From Thermoplasmatota archaeon (GTDB lineage Archaea; Thermoplasmatota; Penumbrarchaeia; Penumbrarchaeales; Penumbrarchaeaceae): 35,154 bases of DNA. Both the position numbers and the translations under genes were made by a program. The stretch lies in NCBI GenBank assembly GCA_029762535.1, contig JARVGK010000013.1:40984-76137 (forward strand). The letters are read 5' to 3'. Of this stretch, positions 15,701 to 21,853 are shown piece after piece (the stretch's first letter is position 1; each line of letters opens with the position of its first letter). The notes beneath the pieces are model-generated. The model did no database searches. It saw nothing but the letters and a program-made list of their open reading frames with translations, and had not been told where the DNA came from.

Positions 15701-16331
15701 CGACCCAACGGAGTGGAGGGACACGGACGGCGACGGGATCGGTGACAATTCTGACCCTGACATGGACGGCGACGGCATCCCGAACGAGCTCGACACCTTC
15801 CCTTACGACCCAACGGAGTGGAGGGACACGGACGGCGACGGGACCGGTGACAATTCTGACCCTGACATAGACGGCGACGGCGTGATGAACGAGAATGACC
15901 ATTTCCCCTACAACAGGAAGAGGCATTTCTACTGGGAGCCATATATATTCTCCGCGTTCATAGTCCTGATGTGCACGATCGTATTGTTCGTCGGGCTCGT
16001 CTTCAAGACCAGAATATCGGGATCCTTCGATAGGTCATGGGATGAGGGTGCGCTTTACAGGTTGAGGGGGTCGATCAAGGAGCGCATATCGCGGAACAAG
16101 CCCCCCCAAGGTCCGCCAGACGGCCCGAAGAGGCCCGGGGTCGGAAAGCCCCCAAGGGTGGCGGGTCCGGGCACTGAGGAGCGGCCCCCTCCATCCAAAA
16201 GGAAGGGGCCCCCAGTAAGGGAGAGGAAGGCTCCTTCCTCACGAAAGGGCAAAAATGAGGACCTGCAGGAATTCGAGGAATACAAAGAGGAGCAGGTGGG
16301 GTCCCACAGGGTCAGATGGTCCTCCCGGTGA
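9711..16331 (+). CDS. Giant surface protein with Ig-like repeats, nested VWA domain and Ca-binding repeats
   Basis: A 2206-residue cell-surface protein. A signal peptide (about 14-36) is followed by many Ig-like beta domains, often joined by DNTPP or VDNYP linkers, and by many N-x-S/T sites. Three copies of a DDGxxGDxxxGDGxYS motif (near residues 870, 1251 and 1362) mark repeated Ig-like domains of the kind called choice-of-anchor X. A von Willebrand A domain (about 960-1225; MIDAS DNSGSM from residue 967, later VVAFTDGADDYN) is inserted inside the second of these. Near the C terminus are Asp-rich thrombospondin type 3-like repeats (about 1890-2065), one transmembrane helix (YIFSAFIVLMCTIVLFVGLV), and a Pro/Lys/Arg-rich cytoplasmic tail of about 100 residues. 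Likely roles are adhesion or envelope structure with metal-dependent ligand binding. The gene ends 20 nt inside the convergent serS. Confidence 0.9.
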   Translation: MGDPERAKPLSIPRTASVLVLALLMSVSILFTGAEGAVTTGAVSSLTISGQRIHENSTAMPVFGIGAVSSTGLDTIDRVNVTLVNQGGFVLSDLAPPSANASISGVAIYRDDGDVDDDLDRGDTPMHLSSIGRVGSTYMLNLSSESVPTSQTGSFTWIVVVRTSATIGPTDAFQVRIESAGVLYSDGSTSPSSARTTDTITCYRSYALPIGEGSLIPIGEHGVEISSRALIGFSIISPTGTSLTLEGLDMVLGNISGFDPDVDLLSGEGISVYADDGPGSNDVWDPLNDTKLTQLSSNVTDIGGGLYRASIIFHHSGANAYTLPSSSSAGIVGFIVISASENIGNRDRFNLTLKNWGMNVRGDDNETRGCLPQDAISRTVQADTLPPDLEGAILTVTSDSIHFLDNDTDLQGRDSIFFNSASGEGSGQTIRVRFRGYNEDFPDELRGEPAFNQRPNGPVDGTDSTDQTVAYTITSGNYADNPVTFTLKDKVGHTTTWDIHMIEDNVKPVVTDLDISSSSEYIHGDARGEKVYFRTLMSSLQYFHITGNSSDPSGGSGLQKVEFSIENDLYSSPPTDHTPGSFNGSYGVSSSSRSSDGILHVDVYDKVNNRARTTIQYIRVTTYPFISVLRPEDPGENVSGTYRLIAEVSGPAPLRDVSFSSDSGSSYREMSYYGPGTFGDIYISDWSTVSSPEGPLALRFRARDLIGGDEYNLTWVNVDNYPLTGRIDLPVDGSAVSGEIDVRLAVSSFCTSLKLYLGSSLIASRTGPFSGGVVTISLNTALSNDGVHLLKAYFYGFGGEEIESVTQVTIDNTPPTLSSFDIVFPKGRSAANVGDRIRIRAEISDVGSGLMDTYAVANSIGGSVFERLYDDGEHGDGSHGDGLFSTSEIAVDAAWAYHRVQLMVRDRAGNLVNRTMLVAVDPNPPLIEDSWVSYPDGNTASKTGDKVQVFAQASDNTAPIYVTLVLDNSGSMRGEKMSALKVAAQAFVNQTRDFDYLSIYRFSSGTMGFPPGEPVRILNFTLMNDTGKEEARKLVRGLIANSPTPIWDTIGEAISYTLNDGRSYPVVVAFTDGADDYNSDTLFEEGSGHYCPWHEWGTNKTYARHLGKYHYNGGALYPAGNYWIYNDLDVNYRTRKGLLYSPIPVYTIGLGLEHHDPPNKPERTAAPSNFAQDSTAYYPGGDESGTTEYNLWRIATTSAGGTYSYAPSETQLAVIFRNLASSIFNTENPSRIDKLIATLPFGTTMEVELFDDGLHGDDLAGDGLYASMPLSVPYIKEGPSTVFLQVIDWAGNVGFGEATMIVDNTPPIVFNVTLYYPVGAYSVADGEIFHLTLEARDPLSGVMTASAEGTDLGILNIISLKDDGTGNDAFAGDGIYSSGNLTPSTGSNPAGFRSLEIDVRDGAGNPNRIRYHVRVVNDREAPLVEMINPSSVPFLSGYDTIKALVVDDGEIQAVRYYLKDPSGVMVKQGIMRSAGGDNYEAPVDLFSLQEAYHTLEVVATDTSGRQGSTGEFPVGIDKYPPEFQLLEPFNRSAISGVASFRFTASDPFLDGVFYSIDGGPSIRVEDELDTRLYSQGIHNVRVFARDLSGKTRSYDLILYFDNSDPEVTLIQPVADQFIGAGQQFVVKAFDGGGLGYARIYLYPWGPRNGPVPPQDYESPVHSQFLAGPEQDGIVLASDFKGLLGEDIGPDGRYLLVAEVVDRSGRSGFAYISVYLDDSPPIIAVLEPREGQRLEGSITPNIVATDGNLNEVHVLFRGRRYEPDRPIDLTGIPEGAYTFSVVASDMAGRSTRLDREVFIDSVPPRISVMSPGGGMTFRDTMSVVALLEDGSGIKLATLIVDGFEMVTGSPMGYDGLYVFTLDLGPMNMSLHRFRVRAVDRAGLVSYSVNTTFFNRMWDSDGDGVLDPYDDEPFNPLVHGDLDGDGFGSLYDDDDDGDGVPDILEPPYMSLYPDGTPKGVPFSLDPTEWKDTDGDGIGDNSDPDIDGDGVPNELDAFPYDPTEWRDTDGDGIGDNSDPDMDGDGIPNELDTFPYDPTEWRDTDGDGTGDNSDPDIDGDGVMNENDHFPYNRKRHFYWEPYIFSAFIVLMCTIVLFVGLVFKTRISGSFDRSWDEGALYRLRGSIKERISRNKPPQGPPDGPKRPGVGKPPRVAGPGTEERPPPSKRKGPPVRERKAPSSRKGKNEDLQEFEEYKEEQVGSHRVRWSSR
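15606..15920 (+). repeat. Three tandem 105-bp repeats coding 35-residue Ca-binding units
   Basis: Copies begin at 15606, 15711 and 15816, each encoding EW(K/R)DTDGDGxGDNSDP followed by DxDGDGxxNExD and a short FPYDPT-like end. Copies two and three are almost identical in DNA for most of their length, which points to recent duplication. The DxDGDG loops are typical of thrombospondin type 3 calcium-binding repeats. Confidence 0.9.
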
Positions 16332-17595
16332 GAGGTTCGATCCTCTCGGCCCCTCCCATATAGGGCCTCAAGGCCTCCGGAACGGCAAAACCTCCTTCTT
16401 CCGTCTGATAGTTCTCCATGATGGCTACCATTGTCCTTCCGATGGCCAGCCCCGAACCGTTGAGGGTATGGACGAACTCCGAGGGCAGATGCGGCTGCCT
16501 CCTGAACTTAATTGCCGATCTCCTCGCCTGGAAATCTGTGAACAGGGAGCATGAGGACACCTCCATCCATCGGTCGTTATAAGGGCAGTGCACTTCCAGG
16601 TCATAGGTCTTCGCGGATGAGAACGTCATGTCCCCGGTGCATAGCAGGACCTTTCTGTGAGGCAGATCGAGCCTTCTGAGCACCTCGGAGGCGTCATCCG
16701 TCAGTTTTTCAAGCTCCAAGGCGGAGTTTTCCGGGTCTACGATCGACACGAGCTCTACCTTGGAGAACTGATGGACCCTGATCATGCCCTCCTCCCCCGT
16801 ATGCCTTCCCGCCTCCCTCCTGAAGCAGGGGCTGAAGGCCTGGTACCTCAGCGGCATGTCATCGAGGTCGAGTATCTCCTCTCTGTTCATATTCGTGAGT
16901 GTGACCTCCGCTGTTGGGATCATGTAAAGGTCGTCAGATGGGATGCGGTACATGTCGTCCTCGAACTTCGGCAGCTGCCCGGTCCCGAGCATGGATGAGG
17001 AATTGGCCAGTGCCGGGGCCCAGATCTCGGTATAACCCTGGGTCGTATGTATGTCCATCATCAGATTGATGAGGGCCCTCTCCATCCTGGCCAGCTTGTC
17101 CCTCAATATATAGAACCCCGATCCCGTGACCTTGGCGCCCCTCTCCATATCGAGCATCTTCAGGGCGGAACCTATCTCGACATGCCCTTTTGGATGGAAA
17201 GGCGGGGTTCTTTTTTCCCCCCACGTGCTCACGACCTGGTTCGATGATGCGTCCTCCCCGACGGGAACATCGTTCAGGGGCATGTTGGGTATGTAGAGCC
17301 TGATCTCGTTCCTGAGCGAATCAAGCCTGGTCGATTCATCGTCCAGGTCCTTGAGCCTCAGGTTCAGGTCCTTCATCCGGGCGACCAGCTCCGCCTTCTT
17401 ATTGGCATCCTTCTCATTGGGGATCTCCCTTGCCACCAGGTTCTTTCTATGCTTGAGGCCGTTCACTTCCTCGACGATGGACCTGAAAGAGGCATCGGCC
17501 TCCAGGAAGCCGTCGAGGTCCGCCTGCACACATCTGTTCTCCAGCGATCTCCTCACCAGGTCCGGGTTCTCCCTTATGAACTTGATATCGAGCAA
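16312..17595 (-). CDS. serS: Seryl-tRNA synthetase
   Basis: Charges tRNA-Ser with serine in the cytosol. It is the common class II form, not the methanogen-specific one: 427 residues, an N-terminal tRNA-binding coiled coil (about 30-105, with the KHRKNLVAREIPNEKDANKK stretch), motif 2 (CFRREAGRHTGEEGMIRVHQ) and motif 3 (NGSGLAIGRTMVAIMENYQ). The reading frame starts at TTG (17595), with GGGAGCTGAT at 17601-17610 on the minus strand as ribosome site and no ATG in a better place. A TATA-like ATTATATCTAA lies at 17631-17643. The 3' end overlaps the end of the giant surface gene by 20 nt. Confidence 0.97.
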   Translation of the reverse strand: MLDIKFIRENPDLVRRSLENRCVQADLDGFLEADASFRSIVEEVNGLKHRKNLVAREIPNEKDANKKAELVARMKDLNLRLKDLDDESTRLDSLRNEIRLYIPNMPLNDVPVGEDASSNQVVSTWGEKRTPPFHPKGHVEIGSALKMLDMERGAKVTGSGFYILRDKLARMERALINLMMDIHTTQGYTEIWAPALANSSSMLGTGQLPKFEDDMYRIPSDDLYMIPTAEVTLTNMNREEILDLDDMPLRYQAFSPCFRREAGRHTGEEGMIRVHQFSKVELVSIVDPENSALELEKLTDDASEVLRRLDLPHRKVLLCTGDMTFSSAKTYDLEVHCPYNDRWMEVSSCSLFTDFQARRSAIKFRRQPHLPSEFVHTLNGSGLAIGRTMVAIMENYQTEEGGFAVPEALRPYMGGAERIEPLTGRTI

Positions 17596-17630
17596 GAACT
17601 ATCAGCTCCCGGTAACGCATAATGGATTCA

Positions 17631-17643
17631 TTAGATATAATTT
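17631..17643 (-). promoter_or_regulatory. TATA-like element for serS
   Basis: Minus-strand AAATTATATCTAA is about 40 nt before the TTG start, so transcription would begin near 17611, just before the ribosome site. It is back to back with the nadA promoter. Confidence 0.5.
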
Positions 17644-17664
17644 CCCGGATATCCGGAGCAAATC

Positions 17665-17674
17665 TTTATTAAAT
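17665..17674 (+). promoter_or_regulatory. TATA box for nadA
   Basis: TTTATTAAAT predicts a transcription start near 17695, which coincides with an in-frame ATG and suggests a leaderless mRNA. Confidence 0.55.
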
Positions 17675-17694
17675 CTCCCCCAATGCACCCGGAC

Positions 17695-18606
17695 ATGGAC
17701 GTCATGTCCGCGGTTCAGCGCAGGATAAGGGACCTTGCAATGGAGAAGGACGTACTCATCCTTGCCCATAACTACCAGGTACCCGAGGTCCAGGACATAG
17801 CTGACATCGTGGGAGACTCCCTGGTTCTCGCCCTCAAGGCCAGGGATTCCAAGATGTCGAACATATTGCTCGCTGGGGTGGATTTCATGGCGGAGACGGC
17901 CAAGACCGTCAACCCCCAAAGAAGGGTCATACATCCCGTGCCCGGAGCCACCTGCCCTATGGCCAACATGATAGATGTCGATTCGCTCGCGGACCTTCGA
18001 AAGCGTCATCCGAATGCTCCAGTGGTAGCCTATGTCAACACGACTGCAGAGGTGAAGGCCGTCTCCGACGTCTGCTGTACGTCGGCGAACGCCGTGCAGG
18101 TCGTTTCATCCCTTGACGAGGAAGAAGTCATATTCATCCCCGACTCGAACCTGGGACAGTATGTCCAGTCGATGCTTCCCGGGAAACGCATTGTGATCTG
18201 GCCAGGCCACTGTCATGTCCATACTGGGATCACTGTCGATGACATCAAGCGCCTGAAGGCAGCCCATCCCGGGTCAAGGACCGTCGTGCACCCCGAGTGT
18301 CCCATGGACGTTATAGAGATATCCGACAGGGTCGCTTCCACCGAGGGGATGCTCAAGTATGCCCTCGAGGACGGATCCATCGAGTTCATTGTCGGGACCG
18401 AGGAGGGATTGGTCCACAGGATGAGGAAAGAGATACCTGGCAAGATATTCCATCCGATATCCGGGGCGGTATGTCCGAACATGAAGAAGATCGGCCTGGA
18501 GGACATACTCCGCTCGCTTGAGACCATGTCTCCCACCGTCGAGATGGATGACGAAGTGATAGATGGCAACAGGAGATGCCTGGAGCGAATGTTCGAGGCC
18601 TTATGA
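17695..18606 (+). CDS. nadA: Quinolinate synthase A
   Basis: Condenses iminoaspartate with dihydroxyacetone phosphate to quinolinate in de novo NAD synthesis; a 4Fe-4S enzyme of the cytosol. The three cluster Cys are visible in PGATCPMANM, WPGHCHVHTGI or the nearby HPECPMDV, and SGAVCPNMKK. The N-terminal LAHNYQVPEVQDIADIVGDS and AGVDFMAETAKTVNP motifs are typical of the family. Length is about 303 residues, as in other archaeal NadA. The frame also has ATGs at 17683 and 17704; 17695 is preferred from TATA spacing, without a ribosome site. No nadB or nadC is next to it. It converges with the UbiA gene with 7 nt between. Confidence 0.96.
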   Translation: MDVMSAVQRRIRDLAMEKDVLILAHNYQVPEVQDIADIVGDSLVLALKARDSKMSNILLAGVDFMAETAKTVNPQRRVIHPVPGATCPMANMIDVDSLADLRKRHPNAPVVAYVNTTAEVKAVSDVCCTSANAVQVVSSLDEEEVIFIPDSNLGQYVQSMLPGKRIVIWPGHCHVHTGITVDDIKRLKAAHPGSRTVVHPECPMDVIEISDRVASTEGMLKYALEDGSIEFIVGTEEGLVHRMRKEIPGKIFHPISGAVCPNMKKIGLEDILRSLETMSPTVEMDDEVIDGNRRCLERMFEAL

Positions 18607-18613
18607 TCCGATA

Positions 18614-19627
18614 TCATACGCCCGGGACCAACGGCCCCTTGTACATGGCCCTGTTGAGAACGAAGAACCACAGGAACGGAAGCAGGATGGCGATGAGGAA
18701 TAACACAGGCCCGATGACCGTCCATAACGCGAGAACGCTCAGTGAGTAAGAGGATATCTCATGGACCGAGAAAAATCTCAATAGTCGAGTTCTGGGTATT
18801 TTGACCTTCCTCCTCAAGAAGGCCATCGATTGGGCGAATACCACTAAGGAAAGGGCTACGGTGAAAGGCATCAAATCGTAGTTGTCGCTCTCCCTTGCTG
18901 TCAGAAGAGCGAGGACCAGCAAACTGATGATGAACACAAAGCGCAGGGACATCCCCATGAGGATAAAGGAGTTGGTCAAGCTGTAGATCCCTCTCTTGCA
19001 TCTCACGCCCGAGACGACGGCGAAGTTACTCACCCCTGAGCGCCTGTCATCCTCCGCGTCCTTCATCCCTCCTTCTATCATGTTATTGAACAGGAGATGG
19101 ATCCCCGAGACCAGGGCGATAAGTGACACGATGGGCAGGTAAGAGGGGGGGATCCCTACCGCCGAAGCCCCGGAGAGGATTAGAAGGCCGAACCAGGCGC
19201 CCACGAACGCGTCAGAGAACGGGATGCGTTTTCCCAGCAGGTTGTATGCCGATCCCGCGATCGTGGAGAGGGTTAGAAGGGCCAGGGCGATCGCGATGTT
19301 CCCTGCCCCCATCAGTGTGGCCCCAGTCATGAGAACGAACGATAGGAACAGAGAAGATAGGGATACGGACCAGGCGAGCTTTGGCGAGATGCGGCCGGAG
19401 ACGAGGGGTTTGTGCGACAGGTATCCGGACCTGCTGTCGATATCCCTGTCGATTATCTCGTTAAGCGAGAAACCCCAGGCGTGATGCCCGAGAGCCGAGG
19501 AGAATACGAGAATGACCTGTATAACGTCGGCCCCGCAGACAACGGCCGCAAGGGTCGGCAAGAAAGCGGTGGCCGCACCCGTGTGCAACCTCGAAAGCCT
19601 CAGGATGTCCAGAAGTCTCCCCGCCAT
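18614..19627 (-). CDS. UbiA-family polyprenyl transferase
   Basis: Membrane enzyme that moves a prenyl chain from a prenyl diphosphate to an acceptor. The two Asp motifs are NEIIDRDIDSRSG (near residue 54) and MIEGGMKDAEDDRRSGVSNF (near 190), and eight to nine hydrophobic helices are visible. It could make an ether lipid (digeranylgeranylglyceryl phosphate synthase), a quinone or another prenylated product; the acceptor is not evident. The frame opens at a GTG (19660), but a TATA-like GTTTTATCC lies about 25 nt upstream of the ATG at 19627, so the shorter form of 337 residues is preferred. The C-terminal third has extra helices compared with minimal family members. Confidence 0.88.
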   Translation of the reverse strand: MAGRLLDILRLSRLHTGAATAFLPTLAAVVCGADVIQVILVFSSALGHHAWGFSLNEIIDRDIDSRSGYLSHKPLVSGRISPKLAWSVSLSSLFLSFVLMTGATLMGAGNIAIALALLTLSTIAGSAYNLLGKRIPFSDAFVGAWFGLLILSGASAVGIPPSYLPIVSLIALVSGIHLLFNNMIEGGMKDAEDDRRSGVSNFAVVSGVRCKRGIYSLTNSFILMGMSLRFVFIISLLVLALLTARESDNYDLMPFTVALSLVVFAQSMAFLRRKVKIPRTRLLRFFSVHEISSYSLSVLALWTVIGPVLFLIAILLPFLWFFVLNRAMYKGPLVPGV

Positions 19628-19674
19628 GGGCACACTAATGCACTCGGACGGATAAAACACGTTCGGACCCAGGC

Positions 19675-21018
19675 CTACATCTTCTGCCCGATGCGCCGGA
19701 TCATGAACCTTGCTTTGGAATTGTCGGGATCCTTCTTCAGGACCTCTTCGAAGAGGGACATCGCCTTCTTGAGATCGTCCTCTCCGTAGGCCTCCTTGGC
19801 CTTTTCCAGCAGATCCTCGACAGGGATGAGGGAGATGTCCGGCGACTCATCGGTCTTCTCCGCTCCCTTCTCCTCTTGCCCCGGTTCCAATGCCTCCTCT
19901 TCGACCATCACAGGGCCTCCCTCGGCATCGCCATCCTCAACCGTTTCGAGAGCAGGTGTCCCCTGCTGGACGCCCTCAACCTCCGGTTCAGGAACCTCGC
20001 GAGGTTCATCGATGGCCTGTTTGGCCACCTCGGGTTCCTCCTCGGCATCCTCCTCTACTTCAGATGCGATGTCCTCCGGGACCTCTTTCTCAGGCTCCGG
20101 CTCGGGTGCCATCTCCTGTACGGCCCTGGCCGCATCCTTCCTCTCCCGGTCGATCCTCTCGAGGACCTGAATATCATGCTCGATATCGGTCGCCATGTAA
20201 GTATATGGAAGCTTGATGCGGACCTTCTTGATGCTCTCCTTTAGGCCGGTGGGGTCGATCATGTCAAGCCTCTTTTTGAGCTGTTCTATACGACCCACCT
20301 CCTTTGAGAACCTCTCCAGTTCCTCAGTGGGATCCCCTTCCGAGTTCTGGATAAGCACCCTCAATCGATCGACGAAATAACCTTCCTGCTGCCATTTCAG
20401 TAGCTGTCTCTCGACCTCGTCCGCCTCTACCTCGCTCTCATCGCTGAACTCCGAACCGAGCTGGGCCAGGTCATCCATGAGAGAATCAACGTCCATGCCT
20501 TCCAGGTCGGCGACCTGAGGGGATCCTGATTCGTCTTGTCGTTCCTCATCGGAACCTTTGAGCACCTCGGATGCCGCCTTGAGGCCCTTGAGTATCCTGG
20601 AGCGGGGTGTGACCTTCTGGCCTTTACCGCCCTGGTCCGAAACGGCCCTCTCCTTGAGGATTTCGACCCTTCTCAGAACGTCGTCGGCCTTCTGGGTGTT
20701 CTTGATGTCCTTCATTATGCTATCGATCTCGGTGTTGTAACCGTATCCTTCAAGGGAGCGCAGGGCGGTCAGGGCAGAAGAGAGCTTCTTGACGTTGTCC
20801 CTGAACAGCTCTATGCCATTCTTCATGTCGAGCATTGAGCGCCCTTTCAGGGACCTTAGAGGCTCCACATCGAACTCCTGGGCCGAAAACCTATCGATAT
20901 TGATCTCAAGCTCTTTCTTGACGAGTTCCTCCTCGGAGCCTTCCCCGGTCTGGACGGGTATGCCGACGTTCTTCGGCAGCAGGTCCTTCATTCCTTTTCC
21001 GAGGGCCGGTTTAACCAT
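19675..21018 (-). CDS. ParA-coupled adaptor with ParB-like N-terminal tail, coiled coils and C-terminal TPR
   Basis: A 447-residue soluble, very acidic protein. Its first residues, VKPALGKGMKDLLPKN, match the N-terminal ParA-binding tail of ParB/Spo0J (pattern LG-K/R-G-hydrophobic-xx-LLPK). In ParB, a basic residue in this tail stimulates ParA ATPase. Nothing else of ParB is present: no ParB/Srx nucleotide-binding domain and no helix-turn-helix. Instead there are helical, coiled-coil-prone parts (about 30-130 and 165-290), a low-complexity Glu/Pro/Val linker (about 295-390) and a TPR-like pair of helices at the end (EKAKEAYGEDDLKKAMSLFE to KARFMIRRIG). Its ATG overlaps the ParA stop by 8 nt (21011-21018), implying translational coupling. 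The likely role is a ParA partner that links the ATPase to a cargo other than parS DNA; this is inference. Confidence 0.8.
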   Translation of the reverse strand: MVKPALGKGMKDLLPKNVGIPVQTGEGSEEELVKKELEINIDRFSAQEFDVEPLRSLKGRSMLDMKNGIELFRDNVKKLSSALTALRSLEGYGYNTEIDSIMKDIKNTQKADDVLRRVEILKERAVSDQGGKGQKVTPRSRILKGLKAASEVLKGSDEERQDESGSPQVADLEGMDVDSLMDDLAQLGSEFSDESEVEADEVERQLLKWQQEGYFVDRLRVLIQNSEGDPTEELERFSKEVGRIEQLKKRLDMIDPTGLKESIKKVRIKLPYTYMATDIEHDIQVLERIDRERKDAARAVQEMAPEPEPEKEVPEDIASEVEEDAEEEPEVAKQAIDEPREVPEPEVEGVQQGTPALETVEDGDAEGGPVMVEEEALEPGQEEKGAEKTDESPDISLIPVEDLLEKAKEAYGEDDLKKAMSLFEEVLKKDPDNSKARFMIRRIGQKM

Positions 21019-21772
21019 GAGCTATCACTTCTCTACCAAGCTCCATGTAGGATTGCGCCCCGGACGATTCCGGGGAATACAATATGATCGGTTTTCCGAA
21101 GGAAGGTGCCTCACCGAGCTTGACGTTACGGGGTATTATCGTGTTGTAGACCTTGTCGCCGAAATAGTTCTTGACCTCGGAGACGACCTGTTTTGACAGG
21201 TTAGTCCGCCTGTCATACATCGTCATTAGTATACCTTCGATCGTGAGTTCGGGGTTGAGGTTCTTCTGGACGAGGAAGATAGTATCCAAAAGCTCCGACA
21301 TCCCCTCGAGAGCGTAGTATTCGCACTGCAGGGGGATCAGGACGGATTCCGCGGCGGTGAGGTTGTTGAGGGTGATGAGCCCCAGCGCCGGCGGGCAATC
21401 GATGAGTATGTAATCGTATTCATCGGAGATCTGGGCCAGGGCGTTCTTCAATATCCTCTCCCTGTCAGCGACGTTCACGAGTTCGACGGAGGCACCGGCC
21501 AAATTGATATTGGAGCCGATCAGGTCCATCTTCTCGAGCTCTGTATGAATGATCGCATCCCTGATATCGCATTGGCCTGTCAGGACCTCGTATATGGTGA
21601 ATTCCAGCTCGTTCTTGTCGAAACCGAGACCGGAGGTTGTGTTGCCCTGGGTGTCGGTATCGATAATAAGGACCCTTTTGCCAAGGAAGGACAGCGATGC
21701 TGAGAGGTTGATCGTGGTGGTGGTCTTGCCGACCCCGCCTTTCTGGTTCACTATAGTGATTATCTTTGCCAT
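21011..21772 (-). CDS. ParA/Soj-family ATPase
   Basis: Deviant Walker-type ATPase that positions DNA or protein cargo by binding DNA in its ATP form. It begins MAKIITIVNQKGGVGKTTTT (Walker A with signature Lys11), then LIIDTDTQGN (A'), and YDYILIDCPPALG (Walker B). About 253 residues is normal for chromosomal Soj proteins with no N-terminal DNA-binding domain. An upstream ATG at 21826 lies inside a TATA element and is not used. It has its own promoter downstream of purF and is coupled to the adaptor gene that follows. No parS-like palindrome (TGTTTCACGTGAAACA type) was noticed in the window. Confidence 0.93.
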   Translation of the reverse strand: MAKIITIVNQKGGVGKTTTTINLSASLSFLGKRVLIIDTDTQGNTTSGLGFDKNELEFTIYEVLTGQCDIRDAIIHTELEKMDLIGSNINLAGASVELVNVADRERILKNALAQISDEYDYILIDCPPALGLITLNNLTAAESVLIPLQCEYYALEGMSELLDTIFLVQKNLNPELTIEGILMTMYDRRTNLSKQVVSEVKNYFGDKVYNTIIPRNVKLGEAPSFGKPIILYSPESSGAQSYMELGREVIAHG

Positions 21773-21822
21773 TCTTTTCCCCCGACTTTCTTTACGAGTG
21801 ACCTTAATGGTAGAAAAATACC

Positions 21823-21833
21823 CCATATATAGA
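21823..21833 (-). promoter_or_regulatory. TATA box for parA-adaptor operon
   Basis: Minus-strand CTCTATATATG lies about 55 nt upstream of the parA ATG and between the purF stop and parA, giving the ParA pair an independent start with a leader of about 25-30 nt. Confidence 0.6.
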
Positions 21834-21853
21834 GTTTGGGAGATTATTCTCCG

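Noticed and set aside
15606..15920. Tandem repeats as a mobile or noncoding repeat
   Set aside because: They keep frame in units of 35 codons and encode calcium-binding loops of the surface protein.
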